Assembly (NCBI RefSeq): GCF_023206215.1
Contig: NZ_CP065800.1
Span: forward strand, 2,790,001-2,854,000
Direction: 5' to 3'
From: Butyrivibrio fibrisolvens
Lineage (GTDB): Bacteria; Bacillota; Clostridia; Lachnospirales; Lachnospiraceae
DNA: 64,000 bases
This document shows, piece after piece, positions 37,051-45,448 of the stretch (position 1 is the first letter of the stretch; each line of letters opens with the position of its first letter). The notes beneath the pieces are model-generated. The model worked only from the letters and a program-made list of their open reading frames with translations, made no database searches and was not told where the DNA came from. A program made the position numbers and the translations under genes.

Positions 37051-37088
37051 TAAAAAAGGGGCTCCGAACTTATGCGTCCGGAGTCCCC
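37051..37088 (-). terminator. Terminator of the rplU-prp-rpmA operon
   Basis: GGGGACTCCGG and CGGAGCCCC (minus strand) form a GC-rich hairpin with one mismatch, followed by TTTTTT. It separates rpmA from obgE. Confidence 0.85.
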
Positions 37089-37121
37089 ATTAATTGCTCA
37101 AAACATGCGCTAAATAATAAA

Positions 37122-37412
37122 TTACTCAGCCTTTTCTACAGGATGAACACTTGCCTGAGTCTTGCTTCTGCCTTTACGCTCAAATCTAAGAACGCCATCA
37201 ACAAGAGCAAATAATGTATCATCAGAACCGATGCCTACATTAACACCAGGATGAATATGTGTTCCACGCTGTCTGTAAAGAATGTTTCCAGCCTTTACGA
37301 ACTGACCATCAGCTCTTTTTGCTCCAAGGCGCTTTGACTCAGAATCACGACCGTTCTTGGTTGATCCTACACCTTTCTTATGAGCAAAAAATTGAAGGTT
37401 CATGTTTAACAT
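37122..37412 (-). CDS. rpmA: Ribosomal protein L27 with cleavable N-terminal extension
   Basis: A 96-residue L27. The start [20 protein letters not shown] shows the Firmicutes-type extension ending in LQFF before AHKKG; Prp protease cuts between F and A to give mature L27, whose N-terminus reaches the peptidyl-transferase centre. The gene for Prp lies 3 bases upstream. GGAGG precedes the ATG at 37412. Confidence 0.96.
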   Translation of the reverse strand: MLNMNLQFFAHKKGVGSTKNGRDSESKRLGAKRADGQFVKAGNILYRQRGTHIHPGVNVGIGSDDTLFALVDGVLRFERKGRSKTQASVHPVEKAE

Positions 37413-37415
37413 GGC

Positions 37416-37754
37416 CTATACCTCCTCGAATTTAATGTTCAAAAATTCTTTCCCATACTGTTCATAGATACCATTAACGCCGAGTTCGTATGATTTCATC
37501 AAAAGCGTTGCTTCATCAGAAATATTACCGGTCCTGTTCCTGAATGAACAAGTGATAATACCTTTATCTTCATCGGACGATACATCAATCAGATCGCCTG
37601 CAAAAGCTTCGATTGAATTTATAGTGTTGATGGTCAGCACCGAGAGCGCTGCACATACAATGTCCTGACCATATTCGGCAAAACCTGCATGTCCGTCACA
37701 CTTAAATCCCTTGTACCAGCCTCTGGAGTTCTTCTGAATTGTAATGTCTGTCAT
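37416..37754 (-). CDS. prp: Ribosomal-processing cysteine protease Prp
   Basis: A 112-residue protease that removes the L27 N-terminal extension. The catalytic His is in FKCDGHAGFAEYGQD and the Cys in DIVCAALSVLT, about 12 residues apart, as in YsxB. It lies between rplU and rpmA, the standard order. Confidence 0.93.
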   Translation of the reverse strand: MTDITIQKNSRGWYKGFKCDGHAGFAEYGQDIVCAALSVLTINTINSIEAFAGDLIDVSSDEDKGIITCSFRNRTGNISDEATLLMKSYELGVNGIYEQYGKEFLNIKFEEV

Positions 37755-37801
37755 AGTATATGTCTTTCAGTATGCGTATTAATTACTACTTCTGCTTTAC
37801 A

Positions 37802-38110
37802 TTACAGAGAGATCTTGTTGATCTTAACCTGTGTGAAAGCCTGTCTGTGACCATTCTTCTTATGATATCCAGACTTTGGTTTGTACTTGTAAACAACAAC
37901 CTTACGAGCACGATCCTGCTTTACAACTGTAGCTTCAACCTTAGCTGATGCAACGTCGCCAGCAACCTTAAGCTCCTTGTCATCGTTAACAGCAATAACC
38001 TGATCGAATGTAACCTTCTCGTCAGCTGCAGCATCCAGCTTCTCAACGTTGATTACATCACCTTCGGAAACCTTGTACTGCTTACCACCTGTAACAATAA
38101 TTGCGTACAT
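37802..38110 (-). CDS. rplU: Ribosomal protein L21
   Basis: A 102-residue L21: MYAIIVTGGKQYKVSEGD at the N-terminus and KKNGHRQAFTQVKI near the C-terminus. It is first in rplU-prp-rpmA. The 129-base leader (38111-38239) between it and the glycosyltransferase gene may hold an autoregulatory L21 leader structure, but I could not confirm one by eye. Confidence 0.96.
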   Translation of the reverse strand: MYAIIVTGGKQYKVSEGDVINVEKLDAAADEKVTFDQVIAVNDDKELKVAGDVASAKVEATVVKQDRARKVVVYKYKPKSGYHKKNGHRQAFTQVKINKISL

Positions 38111-38239
38111 AAGGCACCTCCTTCTTCAAAAAACTCGCTAACTATGGTGATGCTGTCATATTCAAAATGAATCTTTCAGACATGCTTGTACCTCGTTAAG
38201 CGGCATACTCTGATATCATACCCTCTATTATCTTATTTG

Positions 38240-39226
38240 TCAATCGATATTTTGTTTTTTCTTCAAAAAGAATATTGTAGGAAGAAGGCGTACAAACCAG
38301 AGTTTCATTCGATTGGCCGTACCTACGATATTTGATTTCCACTTATCGTAATTTCGCATATAAATTTCTTTAACTTTCCTGCCTTCTTCTATCCAGTCAT
38401 TAGACAGACAGTAGGAATAGCTGTGTTCCAGCTTCCATAGCGCCTTGGTTTTGATCTGACACAAAAGATCGTATGGTGGTTTATGACTTTCTATAATATC
38501 AACAGATTTAGCCATAGTCCTGACTGTTGATACAATACGCTGCCTACCCATGGGATTGAGTTCACTGTTTTCATCAACCCTGTGATAATACAACCTGTCC
38601 TTGATCCAGACAAAAGTACCTTTTTGGCATCCGGCTTCTACATTAAAAAGCATGCTTTCAAGAAAATTACCTCTTGTAAAAGAAATCCCTTCTATGAAAC
38701 TCTTTTTGTAAAGTTTATTCCAAACGACTGCTGCGGCCGGATTGCCCTGTGCAAGGAACTCTTTGAGAAAAGATATATTATCACCAACTCTGTTCATCTC
38801 ATGCCATATACTGATCCTGGTATTACCTTTTCTGTCTATGATTCTTTCAAAACAGGTCACAACATCAGCATTATTGTCTTTAGCAGCTTTTAGCATTTTT
38901 TCATAAAAATGACTGTCAAGATAGTCATCAGAATCAATGAATGATATATACTCACCTTTAGCAGAATACAGCCCCGCATTTCGTGCTGCTGCAACTCCCC
39001 CTCTTGCCTGATGGATGACATGGATCCTCTTGTCGTTTTTGGCCCAGTTATCGCATATAGAATAGGTCTTATCTGTGGATCCATCATCAACCAGTATGAT
39101 CTGGAGATTTTCGTGAGTCTGATTATGAAGTGACTGCAAACATTCCGGGAGGAATTTCTTGTCATTATAAACCGGAATAACAACACTTATCAGATCATTA
39201 TAAGAAGTTAAGGTTTCTTCTGCCAT
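38240..39226 (-). CDS. Family 2 glycosyltransferase
   Basis: A 328-residue GT-A fold glycosyltransferase. The N-terminal LISVVIPVYNDKKFLPECL and VDDGSTD bind the nucleotide sugar, ARNAGLYSAKGEYISFIDSDD carries the DxD-type metal site (SFIDSDDYLD), and a charged C-terminal region of about 130 residues ends with hydrophobic and basic residues (RLLPTIFFLKKKQNI) that may touch the membrane. It stands alone, just upstream of rplU on the same strand; no polysaccharide cluster is next to it. A GGGGG site precedes the ATG. Acceptor unknown. Confidence 0.85.
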   Translation of the reverse strand: MAEETLTSYNDLISVVIPVYNDKKFLPECLQSLHNQTHENLQIILVDDGSTDKTYSICDNWAKNDKRIHVIHQARGGVAAARNAGLYSAKGEYISFIDSDDYLDSHFYEKMLKAAKDNNADVVTCFERIIDRKGNTRISIWHEMNRVGDNISFLKEFLAQGNPAAAVVWNKLYKKSFIEGISFTRGNFLESMLFNVEAGCQKGTFVWIKDRLYYHRVDENSELNPMGRQRIVSTVRTMAKSVDIIESHKPPYDLLCQIKTKALWKLEHSYSYCLSNDWIEEGRKVKEIYMRNYDKWKSNIVGTANRMKLWFVRLLPTIFFLKKKQNID

Positions 39227-39443
39227 ATTATCCCCCTTCTTAATGCATGGTTATCGCTGTAAAAAAGGAGCCTTTTGATTACAATATGACCAAATAATTC
39301 ACTATATTGATCAGCAAATGGCCAGATTGTATAGCGTTACATTATTATATCGGCACAAAAAGCATCTTATGACAGGTGTTTTCTTTATTAAATTTACAAT
39401 AATGTAAGAAAATGTGTTAAAATCTATTTATAAATTATTCACA

Positions 39444-39477
39444 AGAGCACAAAACGTGTTATGCTCTGTTTTTTTAT
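39444..39477 (+). terminator. Hairpin plus T run in the gap before the degenerate GGDEF gene
   Basis: AGAGCA and TGCTCT enclose a partly paired ACAAAACGTGTTA region and are followed by seven T. TTTACA (39393-39398) and TAAAAT (39418-39423) lie just upstream with a long 19-base spacing, so a short attenuated leader or small transcript is possible. The rest of the gap 39227-39632 shows no gene. Confidence 0.45.
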
Positions 39478-39632
39478 TTCAAATCTGTTTCAAAGATACA
39501 ATAGTAAAAGGCTTTAGAAGATGCCTTATGTAAGTTATTAAAGTGCCGGCATATAGGTCATTTGGTCACTTTCAAAGTGCATTTTTAGTCATTTACTATA
39601 TATAACAACTTGCCGAGGGGGTTAAGGTAATT

Positions 39633-40379
39633 ATGAATCCGATTAAAGAAATTCAAAAACAAAAATATGCTGACTCATTTAAAGCACTTAAGATCATTCA
39701 GCTCATACTGATGATACTCGTTATCATAGTCTACATCGTTCTCTTTATGTCTGTTCCTGATATGCGCAATTATGTGGAACATTCTAATCTATTAAAAGTA
39801 ACAAATATCTCACTATTCGTATTGATATTAATCGGCATACTGGTAACTATCTTCGATCTGTCCAAATATGTGCCTGTACTGACTGAATACGAAGAACAGA
39901 AAAATAAATCATATCTGGATGCTCTTACAGGTATTCCTAACAGATTTAGCTGTGATCTGGTATTTGAGATGTACGGCGAAGACAGAAAATTAAGTAATGT
40001 CGCCTGTGCTGTCATCATCATCAATAACCTTATCGATATCAACAGAGAAAAAGGCCGAATCGCCGGCAACCAGGCCCTTGTAGATTTCTCCTGGATGCTT
40101 GAAGATATCAGTGATGACTACGGTTTTGCCGGAAGAAATGGTGGTAACGAATTCCTTCTTATTGTTGAAAACTGTGATGATCTTAAGATGAAAGAGTTCT
40201 TCCAGAAACTTGATAAGCGTGTATATGAATACAATATGCAGCCCGGCAAAGACTCTATAGAAATAAGCTATGCGTATGTTATCAACAGTACCTTCCATGC
40301 AAGCAAGTTCTCTGATATCATTGCAGAAGCTTATAGAAAGATCAAAGAAAACAAAAAGAAACAAGCAAAAGCTCAGTAA
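39633..40379 (+). CDS. Degenerate GGDEF-domain membrane protein
   Basis: A 248-residue protein with two membrane segments (about 21-41 and 57-78) and a GGDEF-like domain from residue 95. DALTGIPNRF is conserved, but the active-site loop reads GRNGGNEFLLIVEN, GGNEF in place of GGDEF, and the metal/base motif preceding it is VIIINNLIDINREKGR rather than DxDxFKxxND. It is unlikely to make cyclic di-GMP and may act as a receptor or a scaffold. A strong GGGGG stretch lies in the leader. It is convergent with the RNase E/G gene, with the 294-bp inverted repeat between. Confidence 0.75.
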   Translation: MNPIKEIQKQKYADSFKALKIIQLILMILVIIVYIVLFMSVPDMRNYVEHSNLLKVTNISLFVLILIGILVTIFDLSKYVPVLTEYEEQKNKSYLDALTGIPNRFSCDLVFEMYGEDRKLSNVACAVIIINNLIDINREKGRIAGNQALVDFSWMLEDISDDYGFAGRNGGNEFLLIVENCDDLKMKEFFQKLDKRVYEYNMQPGKDSIEISYAYVINSTFHASKFSDIIAEAYRKIKENKKKQAKAQ

Positions 40380-40383
40380 GTAT

Positions 40384-40677
40384 AAAGCTTCCCACTTGGA
40401 CGGACCGGCATCCTCAAAGCCTTTACAGGGGCAAGCAGTATATAAATCATTTCCACGCTGTTAATTGTTTTATGAATTCATGGCATGATATCTGTAGCTT
40501 TTTATTCTAGGGTCCAAACTCGCTTCGCTCAAACAGGTGGACCCTTGGCAGAATAAAAAACCACAGCTATCACGCTCATGAATTCTATAAAACAATTAAA
40601 AAGCGTGGAAATGATTTATATACTGCTTGCCCCTGTAAAGGCTTTGAGGATGCCGGTCCGTCCAAGTGGGAAGTTTT
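40384..40677. repeat. 294-bp inverted repeat with 72-bp perfect arms
   Basis: The outer arms 40388-40459 and 40602-40673 are perfect complements over 72 bases. Pairing continues with small gaps through the ATTGTTTTAT, GAATTCATG and TTTTTATTCT segments to a centre near 40511-40545 that contains a further small palindrome (GGGTCCA/TGGACCC). The outer 35 bases of each arm are the dispersed GTCCAAGT repeat seen alone at 8097 and 56924. It fills the gap between two convergent genes. Confidence 0.9.
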
Positions 40678-40687
40678 AGTAATAATA

Positions 40688-42073
40688 CTAATCTATTTTT
40701 ATTCTGGTGATCTCTGCTATTCCAAGTTTTGTAAAGTCTATAAATTTGCTGCTTACAGGATCCATGGAAAGTTCGGTGTTAAGAGTATTTTCAAGGAGTT
40801 TGTAGTCTTTTTTATCATTCATATTGATAAAATCTATAAGTATCATTCCTGAAAAATTACGAAGTCTTATCTGGCGGGCGGATTCTATGGCAGCTTCAAT
40901 ATTGATATCAAGGAACAGATTTCCTTTTTTATCGACAGCTTTGCCGGTATTAACATCAATAACATGCATAGCCTCAGTTGATTCGATAACAAGGTATGCT
41001 CCGCTTGAAAGCCATACTTTCTTTAGTGATGCTTTTTCAAGAAGTGTTTGAAGGCCGTAAAGTATATTTATAGATCCGTCTTTGGGCGACAATAGTCTTC
41101 CTGTTACTTCCGGATGATCAGCATGAAAAGAGCTTGCATTATACATAGAAAAAAGCTCTGTATCGTCAGTAACAGTCTCCAGATCAATGGACTTTGTCAG
41201 ATCATCTTTAATTTGAGTGCTTTTATTTGAGCATTTTGTCTCATGGTTTTTCAGGCTTTTTTGCTTCAGATTATAGTATTCAAGGCATCTATGAAGCTTA
41301 TCAGAAAAATCGCGGTCGCTTGCAGTCTCATAAAGGCAGGTTGCAACCGATCTTGTAGCGCCGATTCTTAGCATTTCATCTATCTTGTCACATAGAAGGT
41401 CAACTTCTTTTCTTACAACATCAAAAGGATTAGAGTTTAGTACTCCTTTGTCATGATCAGGCTTGCAAGTTTCATTCTCGATTTTTTTATCAAGAAGATC
41501 TTCACATTCGGTTCTTGCTATAAGGCCGTAAGTATCAGATATTCTTTCTCTTATAGAGAAGTCGTGCTTTAGTATAGCAATTATATCTTTTCTCTTCTCT
41601 TCAGATAGTTTCTTGGAACATCCTGTTCCCTTCTGACCAAGGGTAATGGCGGCATATCGTCCGCTTATGGAAAGCTTGGTTGTAAGAACTACCTGTTTAG
41701 TCTTGACAGCAGGCTTTTTAACCTGAACAAGAACTATATCGCCGTTTCTAAGTTTGGGTTCATCTTCTGACTTTCTTGAAAGTATACATTCCGGAACTAT
41801 ATCTTTAAGATCAAGATATCCGATATTGTCCTTAACATTGGGGCTGTCTGACTTAAAGCGCACAAACGCTGCATTAATATTCCCAACAATATTCTCAACG
41901 TGGCCGACATAGATATTCCCAACATAATCAGAGCTTCCACTTGTAGTATATGAAAGCTCTAATTTATTATCATCATATAGGCTTACCCTTATCTTTTTGT
42001 GAACATGTTCATTTAAAGCAGGGGCATCTTTTTTATAATTATTATCTGTTTCTCTGGTGATCAGTATTTTCAT
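40688..42073 (-). CDS. rng: RNase E/G family ribonuclease, short form
   Basis: A 461-residue endoribonuclease. An S1 domain (GNIYVGHVENIVGNINAAFV) begins near residue 49, and the DNase-I-like catalytic domain has MHVIDVNTGKAVDKKGN and GMILIDFINM with the two metal-binding Asp. The protein stops after ITRIKID, right where the family normally continues into the CPxCxG zinc-link motif and small domain, so that part is absent. A Cys-containing variable insert lies around residues 275-310. It follows the TIGR03936 gene on the same strand, as in many Firmicutes. Confidence 0.85.
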   Translation of the reverse strand: MKILITRETDNNYKKDAPALNEHVHKKIRVSLYDDNKLELSYTTSGSSDYVGNIYVGHVENIVGNINAAFVRFKSDSPNVKDNIGYLDLKDIVPECILSRKSEDEPKLRNGDIVLVQVKKPAVKTKQVVLTTKLSISGRYAAITLGQKGTGCSKKLSEEKRKDIIAILKHDFSIRERISDTYGLIARTECEDLLDKKIENETCKPDHDKGVLNSNPFDVVRKEVDLLCDKIDEMLRIGATRSVATCLYETASDRDFSDKLHRCLEYYNLKQKSLKNHETKCSNKSTQIKDDLTKSIDLETVTDDTELFSMYNASSFHADHPEVTGRLLSPKDGSINILYGLQTLLEKASLKKVWLSSGAYLVIESTEAMHVIDVNTGKAVDKKGNLFLDINIEAAIESARQIRLRNFSGMILIDFINMNDKKDYKLLENTLNTELSMDPVSSKFIDFTKLGIAEITRIKID

Positions 42074-42178
42074 AATTCTTTATAGATTGTTTTGTGATTT
42101 TTGATAAATTGTTCTATGTTTCCAGTAGTTGCCAAAAGTTTACTTTGACTATTATGTTTTTTCTAATAGTAAATTTAA

Positions 42179-42219
42179 GCATAAGGAAATAATTCTAAAA
42201 AAGAAGAATCTCCTTATGC
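42179..42219. repeat. Hairpin GCATAAGGA and partial repeat
   Basis: GCATAAGGA and TCCTTATGC enclose AATAATTCTAAAAAAGAAGA-like sequence; a related stretch AATTCTAAAAAAGGAAGTAT follows at 42226. It lies in the gap 42074-42262 between the RNase gene and the TIGR03936 gene, and may terminate or stabilise the upstream transcript. Confidence 0.5.
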
Positions 42220-42262
42220 CACTTTGAATTCTAAAAAAGGAAGTATTTTCTTATGCGCTATA

Positions 42263-43048
42263 TTAAAGATATATTTTATATTTACCTTCGGTATCTGTCA
42301 TAGGAACTTCATAGGTTCCCTTCTCATCTTCGCCTTTTAAGAATGTATCAACTCTGTGAAGCCTTATAGCATTGGGCTGCATCTGCTGACCTGACTCTCT
42401 CATGAAGTTCTCGATCACCATGCCGGGCTTTAAGTGATCAGCACTTCCGGAACTTACAAAGAGGTGAATACATGAGATATTATCATCAAGATTGTTATCA
42501 ATATATCTATATTCCGGATCAGAGTATCCTCTAAGGTCCTTCTTGGCTACAACTTCTGCCTTGAAGATAAGAGGCTTCATGTTGATCTGTGTTTCGCCCC
42601 TTTTGGTCTTCTTGATGGCAGGAAGTTCATCCTTGGCCATATACTCTTTAAGTTCGTCTTCCCAGCCATCGGCAGGCTCTTTCCCTTCACGGAAAGTCAG
42701 AATCCACTCTGCTGCATCTACAAGAGTCATTGCCTTCTCAGACTTCTCGTCAAGTATACATGCATCAAGAATTTCTATGCCTTCGTTCATAACACTATTG
42801 AGCTGATCGATAAGAGTCTTTATATCAGGCTCAGAATTCATCTGAATATCAAGATACTCTCCATCAGATGTTGCACCAACGCTCAAAGGCTCTGCAAATG
42901 ACAGGACTTGATGAGGGCTGAAACCTTCCGAATACTTAACGTCAATATCAGCACGTCTGTTAACTTTCTGAAAATATCTCATAAGGTCAAGGTGCCCTAT
43001 AAAACGCACCGGACCTCTTTTGCTAAACTTTAATCTGATTTTTGTCAT
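42263..43048 (-). CDS. TIGR03936 family protein (radical-SAM-associated, DUF2344)
   Basis: A 261-residue protein beginning IRLKFSKRGPVRFIGHLDLMRYFQK, the hallmark of DUF2344/TIGR03936, with SEGFSPHQVLSFAEPLSVG following. In many Firmicutes it lies beside, or is fused to, the TIGR03960 radical SAM protein, as here. The function is not established; its association with rng and ribosomal protein genes suggests RNA or ribosome modification. Confidence 0.88.
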   Translation of the reverse strand: MTKIRLKFSKRGPVRFIGHLDLMRYFQKVNRRADIDVKYSEGFSPHQVLSFAEPLSVGATSDGEYLDIQMNSEPDIKTLIDQLNSVMNEGIEILDACILDEKSEKAMTLVDAAEWILTFREGKEPADGWEDELKEYMAKDELPAIKKTKRGETQINMKPLIFKAEVVAKKDLRGYSDPEYRYIDNNLDDNISCIHLFVSSGSADHLKPGMVIENFMRESGQQMQPNAIRLHRVDTFLKGEDEKGTYEVPMTDTEGKYKIYL

Positions 43049-43084
43049 GAATAAATACCTTTTTACTTGTAATAAACGGAGTCA

Positions 43085-43191
43085 AAGATCATCCAAGGAT
43101 GATCTTTAATCTCCCTTCCGAACATTTCTATTCACGAAATAAAATCATTCATGATTTTATTTCAGGAGTTACTGATCATCCGTGATGATCA
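43085..43191. repeat. Three palindromes in tandem
   Basis: AAGATCATCC/GGATGATCTT (43085-43106), GAAATAAAATCAT/ATGATTTTATTTC (43136-43163) and TGATCATCC..GATGATCA (43173-43191) follow each other in the 153-base gap between the TIGR03960 and TIGR03936 genes. The first and third units share TTAATCTCC directly after them. Confidence 0.65.
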
Positions 43192-43201
43192 TTAATCTCC
43201 T

Positions 43202-45103
43202 TCACACTGCATAGCCTACGTCTTTGTCTGTCTTGGGTTCCATGCAGACTCCAACGCCGTACTGTCTTGCGCCGCAGCCCATGCACTGATTTGCGCAGTT
43301 CTTGGATATCTTAGCTTGTTGTGATGTATGCCACTCACGAAGAAGGAATGACTTTGTAACGCCGCAGTCGAGGATATCCCATGGGAATATCTCATCATCT
43401 GATCTTGTACGGCTTACATAAAACCAAGGATCGATTCCGAGTTCTTCAAAAGTTTCCATCCATACATCATACTTGAAGTATTCGCCCCAGGCATCGTAGA
43501 TACAGCCTTTCTCATAAGCTCTGAGGATTGCCTTGCAAAGCTTTCTGTCGCCTCTTGCGAATACGCCTTCAAGCATACTAGCATTAGCTTCGTGCCAGTT
43601 ATACTTAATCCTCTTCTGGTTGACCTGAGATCTGATACCTGCTTTAGTTTTAGCTGCCTTTTCAAGGAACTCTTCGGGTCTGCACATAGGTGCCCACTGG
43701 AATGGAGTAAAGGGCTTTGGAACAAAGAAACTCGTGCTGGCTGTTATCTCAACAGACTGGCCGTTTCTCTTTTCCTTAGGTACTGTATCAAAATACTCGG
43801 CTGCAACTCTGTTACAAATCTCGCCGATGCCTGCTATATCTTCATCAGTCTCCCACGGGTGACCCAGCATGAAGTAGAACTTAACCTTGTTCCAGCCTCC
43901 AAGAAAGGCTTCATGAGAGCCTCTTATAATATCTTCTTCTGTGACGCCCTTATTTATAACGTCACGAAGACGCTGGGAACCTGCCTCAGCAGCAAATGTA
44001 AGTGAGCTCTTCTTGATATCCTGGACTTTGCTCATGACATCAAGTGAGAAGTTATCTATTCTAAGTGAAGGAAGTGAGATATTAACATGCTTACTTCCGC
44101 ATTCTTTTAACAAAAAGTCAAGAAGCTGTGGAAGCTGCTCGTAGTCTGAAGTTGACAGTGAGCTTAGGGATATCTCTTCATATCCTGTGTTCTTTAGAAG
44201 TTCTACAGCCTGCTTTTCAAGGACTTCGTGGCTCTTCTCTCTCTTGGGCCTATAAAGCTGGCCTGCCTGACAGAAGCGGCATCCTCTTATGCAGCCGCGC
44301 ATAACTTCAAGAACTATACGATCCTGAGTAGCCTTGATAAAAGGAACTACAGGCTTACTGGGATAAAAAGCGTGGTCAAGATCAGTTACGATATCTTTAG
44401 TGATATGTGATGGAATGCCTTCTACTGTAGGAAGCATGGATTCTATGGTGCCATCTTCCTTATATTTGACTTCATATAAAGATGGGATGTACATTCCAGG
44501 GATAGACGCTGCCTTTATAAGGAAGTCCTGACGGGATGTTCCATCAGCCCTGCACTTCTCATACAGATCAAAAAGGGCTCTGTAGTGATTCTCACCCTCA
44601 CCAATATAGAATATGTCAAAAAAGTCTGCGATAGGCTCAGCGTTGTAAGTACAAGGACCGCCGCCTATAACGATAGGATAAGTCCAGTCTGTACGCTCTG
44701 CACTTGTAAATGGGATTCCTGAAAGGTCCAGGACCTGCAGAATATTGGTATAGCAAAGCTCATACTGAAGAGTAAAGCCAAGGAAATCAAACTCCTTGAC
44801 AGGATCTTGTGATTCCAGCGCAAAAAGAGGAATCTTGTTATCTCTCATCACCTTGTCCATGTCAGTCCACGGTGAATAGACACGTTCGCACCATACGTCG
44901 TCGTAAGAATTGAACATGCCGTAGAGAATCTGAATGCCCAGGTGGGACATTCCAATCTCGTATACATCGGGAAAGCAGAATGCAAAGCGAATCTTTACAT
45001 CCTTCAAATCCTTGGTAACGCTATTAACCTCGTTACCTATATATCTCTCCGGCTTTTCGCAGGAAAGCAGAATATCATCGCTAAGTGCCAGTTTTTCGTT
45101 CAT
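43202..45103 (-). CDS. TIGR03960 family B12-binding-domain/radical SAM protein
   Basis: A 633-residue radical SAM protein. A Rossmann-type N-terminal region (FAFCFPDVYEIGMSHLGIQ) is followed by the cluster motif MRGCIRGCRFCQAG (CX3CX2C) near residue 275, and SLSSLSTSDYEQL matches other members. The C-terminal region has further cysteines (CANQCMGCGARQYG) that may bind another cluster. Typical of the family is the link to TIGR03936 and rng; the substrate is unknown. Confidence 0.9.
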   Translation of the reverse strand: MNEKLALSDDILLSCEKPERYIGNEVNSVTKDLKDVKIRFAFCFPDVYEIGMSHLGIQILYGMFNSYDDVWCERVYSPWTDMDKVMRDNKIPLFALESQDPVKEFDFLGFTLQYELCYTNILQVLDLSGIPFTSAERTDWTYPIVIGGGPCTYNAEPIADFFDIFYIGEGENHYRALFDLYEKCRADGTSRQDFLIKAASIPGMYIPSLYEVKYKEDGTIESMLPTVEGIPSHITKDIVTDLDHAFYPSKPVVPFIKATQDRIVLEVMRGCIRGCRFCQAGQLYRPKREKSHEVLEKQAVELLKNTGYEEISLSSLSTSDYEQLPQLLDFLLKECGSKHVNISLPSLRIDNFSLDVMSKVQDIKKSSLTFAAEAGSQRLRDVINKGVTEEDIIRGSHEAFLGGWNKVKFYFMLGHPWETDEDIAGIGEICNRVAAEYFDTVPKEKRNGQSVEITASTSFFVPKPFTPFQWAPMCRPEEFLEKAAKTKAGIRSQVNQKRIKYNWHEANASMLEGVFARGDRKLCKAILRAYEKGCIYDAWGEYFKYDVWMETFEELGIDPWFYVSRTRSDDEIFPWDILDCGVTKSFLLREWHTSQQAKISKNCANQCMGCGARQYGVGVCMEPKTDKDVGYAV

Positions 45104-45170
45104 AAAATCTCCATATTGCTTGAAAAGTACTGATGTACGTGCTTCATTGTCGCGGGGGCGAGGTTTTGTC

Positions 45171-45334
45171 TCAGGACTCTGACAAATATTATCATTAGCC
45201 TTACTGAAAATTTTTTGAGTTTTCTAAGGGCCTTCTACGCTGGCGTGGGCACGCTGTACTTTCGCTTCGAAGGCCCTAAGAAAAATCAAAAAAATTTTCA
45301 AATCGGCTAATGATAATATTTGTCAGAGTCCTGA
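45171..45334. repeat. 164-bp inverted repeat
   Basis: The outer 30 bases (TCAGGACTCTGACAAATATT then ATCATTAGCC) are perfectly inverted at 45305-45334. Pairing continues imperfectly through GAAAATTTTTTGA-type sequence and GGGCCTTC/GAAGGCCC to a loop of about 36 bases. It lies in the 345-base gap 45104-45448, directly upstream of the TIGR03960 gene; the rest of the gap shows nothing else. Confidence 0.88.
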
Positions 45335-45448
45335 TTCTAAGTTATCGCCCGAGTGGTAATGAGGGACGTAGTTTTCTTATCTTCACATATCATACCATAT
45401 ATACGTTAAGCATGCTATGACTAGGAGATTTCTATATTGTATTTATTG

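Noticed and set aside
38111..38239. L21 leader riboswitch-like element
   Set aside because: The position is right but I could not recognise conserved leader pairing by eye, so it is not listed as a feature.
42179..43191. CRISPR-like short repeats
   Set aside because: The repeated units are palindromes of unequal sequence without regular spacing, and no cas genes are present.
43592..44410. Open frames opposite the TIGR03960 gene
   Set aside because: They lie fully inside a strongly recognised gene and show no family features.
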